A DNA stretch of 64,000 nucleotides from Absidia repens (Eukaryota > Mucoromycota > Mucoromycetes > Mucorales > Cunninghamellaceae), in contig MCGE01000016.1 of the NCBI GenBank assembly GCA_002105175.1, positions 7,501-71,500 on the forward strand. The letters are read 5' to 3'. Numbering within the stretch: the first letter of the stretch is position 1; every line of letters begins with the position of its first letter. The notes beneath the pieces were generated by a model. The model saw nothing but the letters and a program-made list of their open reading frames with translations. It was not told where the DNA came from and did not search any database. Shown here piece after piece: positions 22,301-34,209 of the stretch. A program made the position numbers and the translations under genes.

Positions 22301-25300
22301 CGCCACGCTACAAGGTTGCTCCAAACGTTGATATCGTCCCATGTGTTCGGTAACCGTTCCCTCCATGTCCCCAATACATTTCGAAGTTCTGCCGATCGTT
22401 GTTCCAGATTCTGTGCTGTTGTTCCCATCAAGCTTGTGAATATTTGACTAGCTTCTTGCAATTCCAGATATTGTTGGAAAGTTTCCAGTAAAGGCAAATG
22501 GCTTTGTGATACAATTGGAGGTAGCGCGTGCCAGTTCTTCAATGATAGTTGCACACCTTCTTCGCAAATCCGTGTAAATTCAGGAGGACCAGATTCATTT
22601 GTTTGAGACTTGATGAGAGAGAGGAATGCTTCAAACACCTTGTGACGAGGGGTAGGAACATCAGCAACCTGCTTCAATGATTGTTCCAAGAGTTCCCTTT
22701 CAGCAGTCCAATCGGATAGTCGCCAAGCACATTCTAGTAACAGGTTGGTGTTGCCATCATGTTTCGCTAGGTCACTAAGGATATCCCATTGCTGAAGTTT
22801 TTGAGTACATCCAATCCAATCGTCTTCCCATAACATATATTCTGATTCAGTGAAAGGCAAAACGCCGCTACGAGCCTTGATTTGCGCATTTTCATACATG
22901 TTTTGAGCTTGCATCCACATACCACTTTGTTCACATGATACCGCAACATTGGTTTCATTGTAGGTGTTTCGACGACGCCATAATCCATAAAACATATCTT
23001 GTTCCATCAGTGCAGAGTAGAGTTCACCGAGAGCATCCAGAGTCCTTTCACGGTTATTTTGGTCGTCCTTTGATGAATCAGGTACCTTGCCAGTAGAGCT
23101 TGTACGCAACAGAATATCGATTGCCGTATGCCATGCATTGTGAGTACGCCCGAGATATTTGACTAGATGAGGAGGAAGCTTGATAGTCGCTTGTGTATGT
23201 GCAATACCAGATAACAAAGCTTGAATAACATTGGGTCGTTGATCCGCTTGCTTGCTATGATAATCCTTGGCCAACAGAGTAATGAGCACCTTCGTCAAAT
23301 CGTGAATTTCAGTTGGATTCAAAGCTGACCAGCATCTTGGGAATAATTCCACCCAGAGATTGAATGTCGTTCCCGCATCAAGATACTGTAACTGCTTCGC
23401 AGTAAGAATTGCATTGTTGACATCATAGCCTTGGAGGTCCCGCAAGAATGTCTGTTGATTCACCACCAAGTCATGGAAAGAAGATGGCACATCCACTTGC
23501 ATCCCCTCATCACCGGCATCATCATCATCACCGTTACCACCTTTGGCATCGCCGTCATTGCCCTTGGTGGTTTTCACAATAGTCTTGATTGGCTTGATTT
23601 TCAGAGTATGAGGGGGGGACACATGAGAATTTACCTTGACCACACCAAACAGGATATCCAAAGCTTGATGTAACCAGAAAGAGTTGGCCAAAAATTCCCA
23701 ATTTTGAACACCTAAGATATAGTTCAGACGAGTGTATAAAGAACGTCCAAGACTTCGGTCGAAGGTTCGCATAAACTGAGTACGAACATGAGGATCGGTG
23801 TTTCGTGTACCCAGCAAAAAGGCTTGTTCCAATCGTACAGTCAATTCAGAACGCACAAACGCAGGATTGTTGTAAATCTTGATGACCAAATCCAAAAAAT
23901 CTTGGGTCAATTTTGGATTGTTGCGGTTTTCAAACGACATCATTTTCACCAAAAGCCCAGCCTTTTCCTTGATTGTTGGGAAGGTTTCAGACTTGTCCAA
24001 GGTCCATTCAGTAAGCATGTCCAAAATGGTACGTAAAAGTTGAATATCTGGTGATTTTTCAATCAATTGAATCAGGCATGTCAAAAACCATCGTCGTTGG
24101 TCACCAAGGTGAGAGATCCGTTTCTTGAGAAGATTGAGACCAATAATCAACAGATTCACCTGGGAATCTACATTGCCACCCATTGCTCCGTTTGACATTT
24201 GTGCTGCTGCTGCTGCCGCCGCCGCAACTGCTGCCGGTTGTTGTCCAGATACATGTTGCTGTTGCTGCTGAGCTGCTGCCGCCGCTGCTGCTGCTGCTGC
24301 ATGTGCTGGTACGGTGTGTTCTTTGGTGAGCTTTTGTAATATCTTGACCAGACCTGAAACAAACGAGTCCAGATGTTCACTTCGACTACTGCTTGCAGCT
24401 TCCAAAAGTTTCATCACACCATAGATATTGTTCATGTTTGCCATACCATCAGTAATTGTCGAATCCACCAATGCCATAAAGCTAGCAATATCAGGATGCT
24501 GTGATTCTTGATCTGTAGGCTCCGCTGATAGTGTTTGTTGGATCGCTTGGAAGATGTGGACCAACACAGGATGTAATGCTGTTTGGATGCGTACGTTGTC
24601 TGACTTGATACTGGTTTCTAAAAGTCGGTATAGCTGATTCATGTTGACAATAAACCATTCCGCCGGTTTGTGGGTAATATCAATATCGAGTACTTCCAAT
24701 GTGCTGCAAACACTAGGGATCAAGACTTCCGACATTTCCTTCAACGTCAAGGTTCGTTCCAGATGAGAGAATTTGACATGCACATCAGGCCACATGGACG
24801 GCACTAAAAGTTCTTTGACAAGATCCAGCACCCTTTGTACCAGTCGTCGTTGGAGAAGATCAGATGGATTTGAGATGATACAGGCCAGTCGCACAAGGTA
24901 CCCAACCACATTTTCACGGAGAGTCAAGCTGGGAACATATTCTTTAGGACCATTGTTGTTGTCCTCAGCAGCCACACCCTTGATTTCACCCGACGATCCC
25001 TCCACTTGCACCTTCTTTCTAGGAGAATCACCACCAGTTGAGTCACTTGCTGCACGTTTTTCGGAACCAGTTGGGGTGGTTGATGCTGCGTCGGTTGCTG
25101 CTGTTGTTGTTGATGACGATGACGATTGCTGTTGGTCCGCCGATGAGGAGTTTTCCAACCGCGTTCTTTCCCACTTCAAAATCAATTCGGCTAAATCCAC
25201 CGTCAACAGTTTGTGTTCAGGAGTTGCATTTTGTAGAAGACCAAGTTTTGGGAGTGTGTTGACAATCTGAGGCAAAAAGTGTTCCCGGTAATCATAAAAC

Positions 25301-28300
25301 AAATCAGGATGCCGGACCAAGAGTTGATACACGTTGACCATTTGCGAAATACTGTGAGTATCTTCCACTACAACCTTCCTTGTGAGGCGGACCCAAGTTG
25401 GCACACGTTCTGAGCCTTGGAGAGCAACACGTTTTGGTAGCACCGGGGCGAGAATATCCAAACCTTGTTTCACCAAACCTCGAGCTTCAGACAAATGCGC
25501 ACGAAGAAGGGCAGCGTAGATTTGAATGGCAATTTTACTAGGCGTATCATAAGCGGCAATAAATCGGGCAATCAACACATAAGCAGCTTGTTTGCTTGTA
25601 GCATCTTCCAGGCGTAAATAGTTCCATCCAAATTTGATCACCTCCTTTCGCATATCGGCCAACAATGGAGCAGCATATTGCACAGTCATGGCCACCAGTT
25701 GTAGTAGTTCAATCCTCAAGGAGTCTTCAGTGTATTGATTATCTTCACTAGAAGGTTCAGACATCAATTGACCAAATTTCTTGAAGTCCAGCTGTTCCGT
25801 CATTTTGGCGTCCCAAATTTTTTCATAACCGCCATCCTTGCGTGAGAAGGCCACTAAGAGCGAGGGGTTTACCACATGCCGGAGTGTCATCATGTTGAGG
25901 TAAGGTGTAACAGCGCCTTCAGAGAATTGTTTCAAAAAGCGTTCCAAAATCTTACGCTTTGTCGCCGGTGAAGCATGCAGAGCAATATCCTCCAAGAAGA
26001 AAGATCGCAAAAACGAGAGATCCATGACCGATTCTTGAGCAAAAAGAGCCACTAATTCAAATACGAGATCAATATCGTCCGTATTGTTGCGGAAGTATGT
26101 GATGAAGATCCGAGCAATATACAAAGATTCTCTGGTCACCTGCACACCTTGTTGATCATCCTTTTTCATTCTTTCAAACCGAGTAGGAGATCGCCAAAGT
26201 TGTAACAAGCAGTCCAGCACCGCACGATGTCCACTGAGCCAAGAAGAATCAAAATGTACCAATTCCTTCACCACCAAAACACCTTGATAATGCAAAATAC
26301 CATCGTCCGTCTTGAATGTCTTGGTGAGCAGATCAGATGGGTTTTCAGCTATTTCCTTTCGAAGCTGAGGAGCATTTTCGGTTGCGAGAATAGAGATAAA
26401 GAGCTGAGCACATCGTGGATTGGTGAGACGTTCGTAAAAGTAGGCGACAGTTTCAGTGGGATATCGATTCAAAAACTTGATCAGGTTGGGTCTAAATGGA
26501 CTTGAGACGGATCGACGTAAATGATGTTCCATTTCCAAAACCACAGTGACTAGCTCATCCAAAAAGATATGAGCGGCTGATGGGAGCAAGTGGAAGATGT
26601 TGAGAATTGCCACAATAATCTTGACTTCATGATTTTCGTTCAATGATTTGCCAGCCACTTCTTGAAGTACCTTGGGTTCAGCCCACTGTTTCAAATGATC
26701 CAACAACTTTTTGCCAATTTCAACCTTGAAGTAATTCGTCAATAATTCCAGCAAGCGAGCCAAACCTTCTAGACCAGCCACACTCAACGTTTTGTGGTTT
26801 GAAAGAGTCGTAAGAATTGGACGCAATCCTTGCTGCAGTAGTTCTTTTGGAAGTTTGTGTTGTTGAGCCAATACTTGTTTGAGACCACGATGAGCCGCTT
26901 CCACAACTTCAGGTGATTTGGAATACAAAGATTTGAAGAAGACCTGGATGATACGAGCACGTGTGTGGGTTTGCCGTTGATTGGAGAAGTCAGAGCATGC
27001 CATAGCTGCAGATAAAAGTTTGATACAAACAATTCGAAGATTCATCAATGACGTAGCGTTCTTGTATTGAGAGCTTCGGCTCACCAGAGCTTGATCTTCA
27101 GCATCCGCCAAGGCCAAGGCTTCGTGCAAGAGACGAATGAGTTCATCGTTGAATTCCAAAAAAGGAGGTCGCAATGTAAGACAATAGGTTATCGCATCAA
27201 TATGACCAATTTGCATGGCAAACGGCAAAGCACGCAAAGGTTTTGCAAAAATAGGAGCCACCAATCGTTCACGAACAGGCGCCAAAAGTTCCGTCACTTC
27301 ATTTCCAGTCAAATCGGCCAGCAATTGGAAGGATGATTGTATTGTTTCACGCACCGTGCTATTGGAGTTGGACAATTCGCTGAGTAAGAGAGCAATGAGA
27401 TTTTGGAATTTTTGCTGAGCTTCTTGAGATTCATCATCTTCAGGTCGGTTGCACACCTTGAGGACATGAGAGAGTGTTTGAGTAGCTTCGGCAGTGTTCA
27501 CGTTGGCCATTTCAGGGGAGGCATCCTTGAGCACAAAGAGTAACGCCCGAATAAATTCCAGTTCATGTTCCCGCATCCATTTGGTCCCCATGTCAAGCTG
27601 AGAGCTCATGATTGAAATACCCAGGCAGCCACCACGTTTCTTGTACCATTCCTGTTTGTAGCAGCAGGAGCAGAACTGCGATGCAAAAACCCGGAAGATA
27701 GGAAGTCGCCACACATGTTCTCTGCCACCCATAATCACCGTCGCCGTTTCAAAGCATAGTTGTAAAGCTTGTTCTGCCCGTTTTCGTAAATCGGCGTTCT
27801 CCGAGGCAATCACTTCCACAATGGCATCTACAAGGATAGTGGTATTCAAGTTTTGCACTGTGAGTCGCTCGTCCATCATATCAGACAATGGTTTCACACC
27901 ACCGTCCTTGGCATCTATAGCTTCTCCAACATGAAGTAAAGTAAAGTGACGACAGATATGCTGGAAGAAAGTTGTTGCATCTTCAGAGAGTTCATCGACA
28001 GTCGAAGCCTTCATACAAGCCACCAGAATTGTTCGTAGAGAATCTTCTTGAGCTACCCGCTTGGCGAGGTAACGAGTATATCCGTTTCCAGCAAGTCGCT
28101 TGGGCATCATGTTGCTTTCCCTGAATTTGTGTCCTACTACAGTATTGTCTTCATCAGCTGGTGTAGTTCCTGCAGTTGGTGTTTTGGATGCATTGCTGAC
28201 AGTGTTGGTGGTGCTGGTGGATTCGCTGTTGTCAGTGTTTGTGATATGTTCTTGTACGCGTTGGTAAAGTGATTGATCCAAGTTGTCTGATCCTTCATCC

Positions 28301-31300
28301 AAATCCAGCATAATAGCGATGTTTGCCTTCAAAAAGTCATATGCTTGCCGTTTGTAAAATAAATCCACGTCTTTTCTTCCCAAGGTATTAACGGCTACTT
28401 CTAGACACTTGTCCAATGTCAGAGTGTAAGGTGTATTGCTTGCATCGAAAGTAATTTCCACAGAGACACCACTTTCGCCACGTTCATTGTATTCCAATCG
28501 CGGAGGACTTTTCAACATCCGCCTATTTCTTCCACCCAATTTACCAAGTATACGCATGGCAGCATGACTGTGTTGTTGATTGTAAGGCAATGGCTTGAGG
28601 TGACTCCATAAAGCATCCATGAGTTCCTTCATCACTGGCGCCATGATATGATCCAAAAATTCGGGGTTGAGGTTGTCGTTACACAGCTCCATTGTTCGAA
28701 GACCTTGGGATACCAGTTCCTGATCAGCACGTAAAGCAATCACCAAAGGTCGCATCAAATAGGGAAGATAAGGCAATAATGTACTGAGACGCACTGGGAC
28801 AGCCAAACAAAGTTCAACAAACAAATTTCGCATAGCAGACTTGTGAGCCAAAGTGAGAAGGGAGTTGAGATTTTCCAAAACTACTTGAAGTAAAGGAGAT
28901 ACTTCTTTGTATAAGAGTTCAAAACGTCCACCACCAATGCTTTTGAAGAGAGCTCGCAGCAGTAAAAAGTAGTTGGCGGGTTCCTTGGCCCTGGCAGAGA
29001 GTTTGAAGCACGACATGACCAAATTGCTGAGGTAAGGTTGGAGGATTGATTCGTTTGTGTCAGGGAAAAAGTTGATGGCCATGAATGTCAATCTGAAAAG
29101 ATGTAGCATCACCGCAGAATAATGGATATCGTCGTCGCCAAGTCGGTCAATCCGATCAATAAGAAACTTGACTAAGATACCAGCGAAACCTTGAGAGGAA
29201 ACGTCATTCATCAAAAAGTACTGAGAGATGTGCAGTAAGGAAGTGTTGACCAGCATACGTTGGAAGAAGAATTCGATTTGGGAAGCAAAGATTTCTTGAA
29301 ATGCAGCAGGATCCAGTAAAGTGAAGACCACAGAGAACATATCGAGAATTTCTTTTTCAGGCACAGGCTGAGTTCCCAGTTTCAAAGCAGCATCGTTGCA
29401 ACCAACAAAATTGTCGTCTTTTGTCAGATCATTGGATGTCGCAGTATAGTTCGGGGGCGAGCCATCAGCACCATAATTGTCCACGTTGTAATATTCAAAG
29501 CACATCAAACCTTCCCGGAAGAGTCGAATGAAGATTTCCACATCATCTTGTGAAAAACCACGAGCAAACTGACCATAAGCCTGTATATTGATTTCGTCGG
29601 CACCAGCAGGAGGATTGCAATGTCGCATACCAATAAAAAGAGGCTTGAGTCCAATAGCAAGATTCTTGAACAAAAACCGACCATCTATTAATAGAAAAAC
29701 AAGAGGCATGTGAGAAGGGCTCCATGATGGATCCTATAGAGTCGCTGAATCATTTTCAGATCTTACCTTTGATACCATCATGAGATGAATCAGGGACAAA
29801 AGTGACAGTATGAATAGAGCGTGTCCGGTCAAAATCAAAATCGTTTTGGTCTTCTTCATTGTCAACATCCATTTCATCAGTCTTTTCCGCTGCTTGTTTC
29901 TTCTTTTGATATTGTCGAAGAGATGTTCCAAATTGATTGTTGAGAGCAGCAAACTTGCTAGCAAAGGCATCCATTATTCGCATTAGTAGTTCCCGACCTA
30001 TCAGATAAATGGCTTAGTTTGATGTCTTCGATCCACCTCGTTTCTTCAATATCTTACCTTCAGATTTGTTAGGAATCTTGATGATGCAGTCAATCAAGTT
30101 GAGGAGTAGCTTTCCACACATGGTTTGAATACTTGGGGCGAGAGTGCCATCATGAAGATTGCGAGAGTATATGTAAACAGTCCGAAAAAGTTGTGATGTA
30201 GACAGGTCAGATCGAATGTGATGCACCAGATCGGCAAGCATGCTATAAGCCAATGGCCTAATAAAATAAAATGAAGATGATCGAACGAGTTAGAACTCAT
30301 GATGTTGTTGTTGGTTCAATATCACTTTATTATACCCACTTACCTCAATGTATCATGAGACGTAACACCAGTGCCAATAAGGACCTTTTCATTCAAAAGA
30401 AGATCAATTTTTGGTACAAACGATATGCGGAAGTCTGTTGATAAGATATGTCTAGTCGCCACCAATAATTCCTATAAAGATACAAAAAAAGAATGGATCA
30501 GAATCATTCGTCCGCAAGCGAATCGCTTTCTATCATTAAGCCATACCTTTCTAGTCGCAGATGATTCAGGAGGACATTCACGTAATAATCGAAGTACAAA
30601 ATCAGGAATTTGAGCTTGATATGGCCTTAATAGAGTTGTGTAGCTTCGTAATATATATGCCAAGAAAGACATGGTCTAGTGTATATATAAAATAGAAAAA
30701 ATTGTTAATGCCAAATCATTCTCTACATGTAAGAATCCAGCTATATTTCTGATTTGCTTTACCTTGATTTGAGCAACGATAAAATCATTGTATACGCTAC
30801 GATTTTTGATTTCAGGGCTGACGCCAACAAACACCTCACCACGAGCAGAGGCAGCATTGGAAGCTTCAGCTTGCGGTCTAGCCTGTAAGCTTAGTGTCTA
30901 TAGATATATATATATATAACAAAGAGAGGGTTAATGACTGGTTAACGTATTGAGACATTTCCATTGAATTTTCGAAAACTTACGGAGAAGATGAGTGGAA
31001 TAAACTTCATGATATTTTCAGCAGCGTATCGGCGGTGAGATTGGAATAATAATACAACAATAATAGGACATTCAGTAAGCACCTTGAAGCTGAATAAACT
31101 TTTCGGTAGGACCTTGGAGGGAGTAGAAGTTTCGGCCACATCTGCAGCGGGAGACATTGGACGAGGTGAGGTTGCCAGCAATGCGTTTGATCCAGGCTAT
31201 TAACAAACATGAAGACTGTTAGTTAGTGGTCCGTCTATTCATTATCCCCATTTCACACATCATCTATCAATTACCGTGACAGATCCCGCAGCAGGTGTAC

Positions 31301-31919
31301 TAGGAGCATCAAAAGCGTCTTTGACCGTTTGTTCCATATTGGTGAAAATTTCTTGCACAATATCCAAGAAGGGTTGCACTTGATCCTCAAGGACATGTCG
31401 GAAGGACCGGTGTAGGTCGATTATAATCTTGACACATACAACAGCATTATCTTCGTTCTCCACACGTAGCAGTTGCATAAGCGTTCGACATAGTTCTGGC
31501 GAATATTCTTTGAGTGGTTCAGTTTGTGGCAGTCGGTAAATGATTTCGAGGATGATATTTCGTAGTTTCTATTCAAACAGAAGAAGATGTTAATGACAAG
31601 AAGACGATATTGCTGTTGACCTTGTTTTTGTATTTACTTGTTCTGGTGCAGTACTTGTAAACACCGGTGTTCCATTTTGTAATATATCAATGAAGACCGG
31701 TATAAGCGTTGACAGGAATCTTGAATATTCTAGGGTTTGGAAGACTTCAACTTGATCACGTAGTTCGTTGGCGATCGTTACTTTCAAATTGATACCTATT
31801 AAAGAAAACCATAAAGCATGCTTAGTTTGACTCATCGGGTTTGGAAAGTATTCGCTATTGTTTGGCTTACCCAAGTTCGGATCACCCAGTCTATGCGCGT
31901 ATACTTGAAGTGTTGTCAT
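18554..31919 (-). CDS. TRA1: TRA1/TRRAP, PIKK-family pseudokinase subunit of SAGA and NuA4
   Basis: Sixteen exons (31871-31919, 31638-31795, 31275-31568, 30984-31196, 30763-30897, 30547-30675, 30344-30471, 30058-30257, 29767-29997, 21493-29684, 20433-21416, 20031-20339, 19523-19951, 19359-19451, 18739-19269, 18554-18664) give about 4061 aa. Start [17 protein letters not shown]. Most of the protein is HEAT/TPR solenoid with a FAT domain. The PI3K-like domain includes [20 protein letters not shown] and [20 protein letters not shown]; the DFG-type metal motif is replaced, as in inactive Tra1/TRRAP. The FATC tail ends ECTWMPWL. It recruits histone-acetyltransferase complexes to activators. Two insertions relative to the family as I know it: an Ala/Gln stretch (about residues 2305-2350) and a 255-residue Ala/Thr/Glu-rich block (about 3260-3514). 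It diverges from the LEA-2 gene, 765 bp away. Confidence 0.96.
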
Positions 31920-32684
31920 GTTTTTATAGCAATACTTGACAGCTCCTATTCACTATAGTGGTGCCTGTTGAGATCAACGACAATTAAGTAAAAAAAAAAA
32001 AAAAGGGAGAAACAGACAGAGCAATTTAGTATCAAAAGTAAACAAGTACATATATATTAGTTTGTTTGTTTTTAATTACTTACAAGGTAGAGTAAAAGAA
32101 GGTATACACTTTTAATTGTTTCGTGTTGATACAAAAACAAATGTATTTGGCACTATAATAATAGGAAGTAAAAAAATGTCAAATGGGAATAACGCGCAAA
32201 AATGGTGAAGGAGAAGAAGAGAGGAAAAAAAAGTGGACGGGGAAAAAAAATGTGTTGTGTTAAGGAAAAATCCAACTCACGTGCAGTGACTTGGCCAAGG
32301 CATTTTAATACGCCGTTTTAATTCTAGGCCACATTATTGGCAGGACATGAGTGTCAGATCAATTTGTTATTGCCCAGTAACACAGTAGTAGTAATTGTGC
32401 TTGTCGCTTGGATCACCACTTAATAATATAGCCTCTCCTTAATTTCCCATTCTTCACCTCCCCAAAAATTTTCTTTAAAAAAAAAAGAAGTATTGATAAA
32501 TCGTATATAAGACGGTTTTTGCCTTTTTATCTTTTTTCTTACCCATTTCTCATTTTGTTGCTGTTCTTCCCTTCTTACAGTCTTCTTGTACACTTTCTGA
32601 TCAATCTATTTTTGTGATAACTACAAACCTTCAGTACAATATCTATCATCACTACAACACTAGATCTTCTTTAGAAAAAAAATA
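31920..32684. promoter_or_regulatory. shared divergent promoter region (TRA1 / LEA-2 gene)
   Basis: The 765-bp spacer between two outward-facing start codons holds A and T runs and an E-box-like CACGTG at 32280. A TATATAAG-like motif near 32505 is followed by a long C/T-rich leader to the LEA-2 ATG. No ORF is supported. Which motifs are used is unknown. Confidence 0.4.
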
Positions 32685-33701
32685 ATGAAAAGCAATGTAC
32701 CAAGTGATTTAGAATATATGTCAGGATACAAAAACGATGGCTTCTACAATCCAAGACAAAGTAATAATAAAAGTGTGACGAATGATAATCTTGATCTCAG
32801 CTAAAAAAAGTATTAAATTCGTTAATATTAATATTTATGTGCAATCCGGCTAGAAAAAAAATCATGCTGTAGTTCAGTTTGTTGTATCTGCCTACCATGT
32901 TGTCCAATGTGGATTCGATGTTTTTGTTGTATTGGTTTTGCTGGCATTGTTCTTGGTCTGCTATTATTAGCAAGTCTAGTGGCGCTGTTTAAAATACCAA
33001 CTGTGGACTATAATGGACTGGCAGATGATCCTACTGGAGCACCACGATTCAAAGTTGACGATGCTCTAGCAGCCACAGCCTTCGAAATTAATTTGGGATT
33101 CAAACTCGGTATTATCAATCCTAATATCGAAAGTGCTCATTTTGAAAGTCTAAAAGCGACGGTATGATTGTTGTATACACAATACATATAAGGAGGGGGA
33201 AAATATATCCACAGTATAGCTCTCCCCTTTTTTGGCGGGGCTTTAATTGTAATGTGTGTTTTTATTGTGTTTTTATTTTTTTTTACCTGTTAGGCATATT
33301 ACCCCACAGCACCCAAGCAACCAGTTGGAGGAGGACAAGTAAACAATTTGAGCATCAACCCATATTCCATCACAAACTTTACGTTCCCGTTTCATGTACA
33401 ATATAATCCGAATAATGAAACTGCTGGTATGCTGCAAGATATAGTTGACCGATGTGGCATTTCTGGTTTTCCTGCTCGCGACATCACCGTCTTGTATGAT
33501 CTGACTCCAACGGTAAAACTATTTGGTTTCTTTCCCTTATCTCTTACTATACGAAGACAAGCGAATATTCCTTGCCCAATCGATGTAAGTTACATAATAT
33601 TATTACCATCAAACAAGTCATTGAGCCTTTCGTTATTAAGTCATGTGTTTATTATTTTGTTTTGATACAAATAGAGCGGTCTTTTCCACGTTGGTTCATG
33701 A
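32685..33701 (+). CDS. LEA-2 (NDR1/HIN1-like) family membrane protein
   Basis: Exons 32685-32760, 32878-33161, 33294-33584 and 33675-33701 encode about 225 aa. The second acceptor was set at 32876-32877 because only that choice keeps the frame (NPRQICCICLPCCP). The N-terminus is polar, then a Cys-rich juxtamembrane stretch (CCICLPCCPMWIRCFCC), one transmembrane helix (GIVLGLLLLASLVALF), and an extracytoplasmic beta-sandwich-like domain with INPNIESAHFESLKATAYYP and VNNLSINPYSITNFTFPFHV, typical of fungal LEA-2 proteins. It is probably anchored in the plasma membrane or endomembranes with the LEA-2 domain outside. The Cys cluster could be palmitoylated. Function in fungi is unclear; stress or wall-membrane roles are guesses. 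Confidence 0.85.
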
Positions 33702-34209
33702 GTGGCAATTATACTCATTTTTTTCTGAAAATAAAAAAAAATTCCCCAGTCCCCACATTGGTTTCATGGTCACCGAGTAAAAGTCTTTTTTTGTGGTTGG
33801 TTGGGTAATTTTTTTTAAAATTCCGCCTTGACTCGGTGGAACTCATTTTCACAACAAAAGTGATGTTAGTATACTTTTTATAGTTCTCGATAAGCTCTTA
33901 TGATGTATAGTTTATGTAGGAATCATTTGAAATCAACATAAAAAACCATATGATATTTGGTAATGCTGAGTGAAAGGGGAAAACAACAGATCGTTTATGT
34001 TTATGCAGAGGAAAATTTTTTACAGGAAGGGGACAAAAAGACGAAAAGTGATTGGTGGCGTCCCTGGGAAAAAATCTAACTTAAATTCCGACCACGATAA
34101 AAAAAAAAAAATTTCGCCCCTTTATCTTCCTTTTTTTTTTTCCTTTTTCCATTTTTTTTCTTCTTCTTTTTCTTCTTTCCAACTCATACCTTACATTAAT
34201 CTCAACGCT
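33702..34209. other. intergenic region upstream of the L-serine dehydratase gene
   Basis: Includes the 3' UTR of the LEA-2 gene and the leader of the dehydratase gene. The leader is a T/C-rich tract (about 34125-34185) with no clear TATA box. A plus frame reads through this region into the dehydratase start, but its upstream part is not family-like. Confidence 0.4.

Noticed and set aside
24773..25270. 165-codon plus-strand frame inside TRA1
   Set aside because: Antisense shadow of the conserved TRA1 coding exon, with no independent evidence.
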